Below are positions 5,841-6,547 of a DNA stretch of 6,547 bases, piece by piece. Position 1 is the stretch's first letter. Every line of letters begins with the position of its first letter. Made by a program: the position numbers and the translations under genes. The notes beneath the pieces are model-generated. The model had not been told where the DNA came from. It saw only the letters and a list, made by a program, of their open reading frames with translations, and did not search any database. The stretch spans positions 1-6,547 of the forward strand of contig JAATEW010000420.1 in NCBI GenBank assembly GCA_015655535.1, read 5' to 3'. The DNA comes from Hyphomicrobiales bacterium (GTDB taxonomy: Bacteria > Pseudomonadota > Alphaproteobacteria > Rhizobiales > Beijerinckiaceae).

Positions 5841-5883
5841 GGCAATTTTGTCGCAGTTTATCCCCGGCTGCGTAAAAATTGCC
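5841..5883 (-). repeat. 43-base interrupted inverted repeat just after lptB
   Basis: The outer arms GGCAATTTT (5841-5849) and AAAATTGCC (5875-5883) are perfect 9-base complements. The inner arms CGCAG (5852-5856) and CTGCG (5868-5872) add 5 bp. Between outer and inner stems lie two mismatched bases per side, and the loop is 11 bases. It starts 13 bases after the lptB stop. T-runs are within the stem rather than after it, so it is not a textbook intrinsic terminator. Confidence 0.55.
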
Positions 5884-5896
5884 TCGGCACAGGGCT

Positions 5897-6547
5897 CTAC
5901 ATCCGAAAATCTTCCCCGAGATAAAGCCGCCGGACATCCGGGTCCGCGACGATCTGGTCGGGCGTGCCTTCGGTCAAGACGTGGCCGGAATGGATGATAT
6001 AGGCGCGGTCGATCAGGCCCAATGTCTCGCGCACATTGTGATCGGTGATCAAAACGCCGATGCCACGCTGCGTCAGATGCTGGACCAGGCTTTGGATATC
6101 GCCGACCGCGATCGGATCGACGCCGGCGAACGGCTCATCGAGAAGAATGAAAGACGGATGGCCGGCGAGCGAGCGGGCAATCTCACAACGGCGCCGCTCA
6201 CCGCCCGACAGCGCGATCGCCGGCGATTTCCGCAGGCGCGCAAGATCGAATTCTTCGAGCAGGCCCTCAAGCTCGGCTGCACGGGCGCGACGGTCCGGCT
6301 GCGTAATCTCGAGCACGGCTAGAATATTTTGCTCCACGGAGAGGCCGCGAAACACCGAAGCCTCTTGCGGCAAATATCCTATGCCGAGGCGGGCGCGCCT
6401 GTACATTGGCAGGATTGTGACATCATGGCCGTCGATTTCGATGGCACCGACGTCCGGCCGCACAAGCCCGCTGATCATGTAAAAAACCGTCGTCTTGCCG
6501 GCACCGTTGGGGCCAAGCAATCCAATGGCTTCGCCGCGCCTTACCTC
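5897..6547 (-). CDS. lptB: LPS export ABC transporter ATPase, 5' end cut off
   Basis: LptB is the cytoplasmic ATPase of LptB2FG, which extracts lipopolysaccharide from the inner membrane and drives it through the LptA/C bridge to the outer membrane. The 216 residues present are open to the window edge; the first, EVRRGEAIGLLGPNG, aligns near residue 25 of E. coli LptB, so about 24 or more N-terminal residues are missing and no start lies within the window. In order from the edge: Walker A GPNGAGKT (12-19), Q-loop YLPQEASVFRGLS with Gln61, ABC signature LSGGERRR (113-120), Walker B with PFAGVDPI (FILLDEPFAGVDPI, 133-146), H-loop His170 in LITDHNVRE, and the C-terminal YLGEDFRM. These strings are LptB hallmarks that distinguish it from branched-chain amino acid ATPases. 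The gene ends 173 bases before rpoN, as in many Proteobacteria. lptA and lptC are expected beyond the edge. Confidence 0.96.
   Translation of the reverse strand, partial: EVRRGEAIGLLGPNGAGKTTVFYMISGLVRPDVGAIEIDGHDVTILPMYRRARLGIGYLPQEASVFRGLSVEQNILAVLEITQPDRRARAAELEGLLEEFDLARLRKSPAIALSGGERRRCEIARSLAGHPSFILLDEPFAGVDPIAVGDIQSLVQHLTQRGIGVLITDHNVRETLGLIDRAYIIHSGHVLTEGTPDQIVADPDVRRLYLGEDFRM

Noticed and set aside
5875..5889. Terminator-like TGCC-TC-GGCA next to a T-run after lptB
   Set aside because: A two-base loop cannot close; only a 3-bp stem remains. The same bases form the arm of the larger inverted repeat.
5647..5937. A 96-codon minus-strand open frame spanning the lptB-rpoN spacer and the rpoN start
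   Set aside because: It overlaps both lptB and rpoN ends in another frame, has no recognisable domain, and the region is better explained as leader and promoter DNA.

Overview
The window reads as ordinary chromosomal housekeeping DNA from an alphaproteobacterium, most likely of the Hyphomicrobiales (Rhizobiales). I infer this from the gene order, the high-GC codon choice and the character of the proteins: a long-form Hpf, an RpoN beginning MALTTKLIMRQGQSLVMTPQ, and an E. coli-type glucokinase. A Beijerinckiaceae-like host is a guess that cannot be settled here. Six protein genes fill almost everything. I see no rRNA, tRNA, CRISPR array, insertion sequence, phage gene or sign of recent transfer.

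Layout from left to right: a complete class I fumarase on the minus strand (4-1623); a divergent 132-base spacer; a glucokinase on the plus strand (about 1756-2760), which converges with ptsN and leaves only three bases between the stop codons; then a minus-strand block read right to left as lptB (5897 to beyond 6547, 5' end cut by the window), rpoN (4170-5723), hpf (3359-3928) and ptsN (2764-3228). The block matches the lpt-rpoN-hpf-ptsN arrangement conserved across Proteobacteria.

The block joins LPS transport ATPase, sigma-54, ribosome hibernation factor and nitrogen-PTS enzyme IIA, a set tied to envelope state, nitrogen/carbon status and slow growth. The flanking genes serve central carbon metabolism: glucose phosphorylation feeds glycolytic routes and fumarase serves the TCA cycle.

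Nothing in the coding content is a new system. The signals worth a second look are in the spacers of the rpoN block: a 43-base inverted repeat just after lptB; a sigma-54-like -24/-12 element overlapping a sigma-70-like -10 ahead of rpoN; a possible 13-codon leader ORF ending immediately before the rpoN ATG; alternative hairpins after rpoN; and two tandem hairpins between hpf and ptsN. None of these hairpins is followed by a T-run, so no canonical intrinsic terminator is called. All regulatory calls were made by eye and are tentative.
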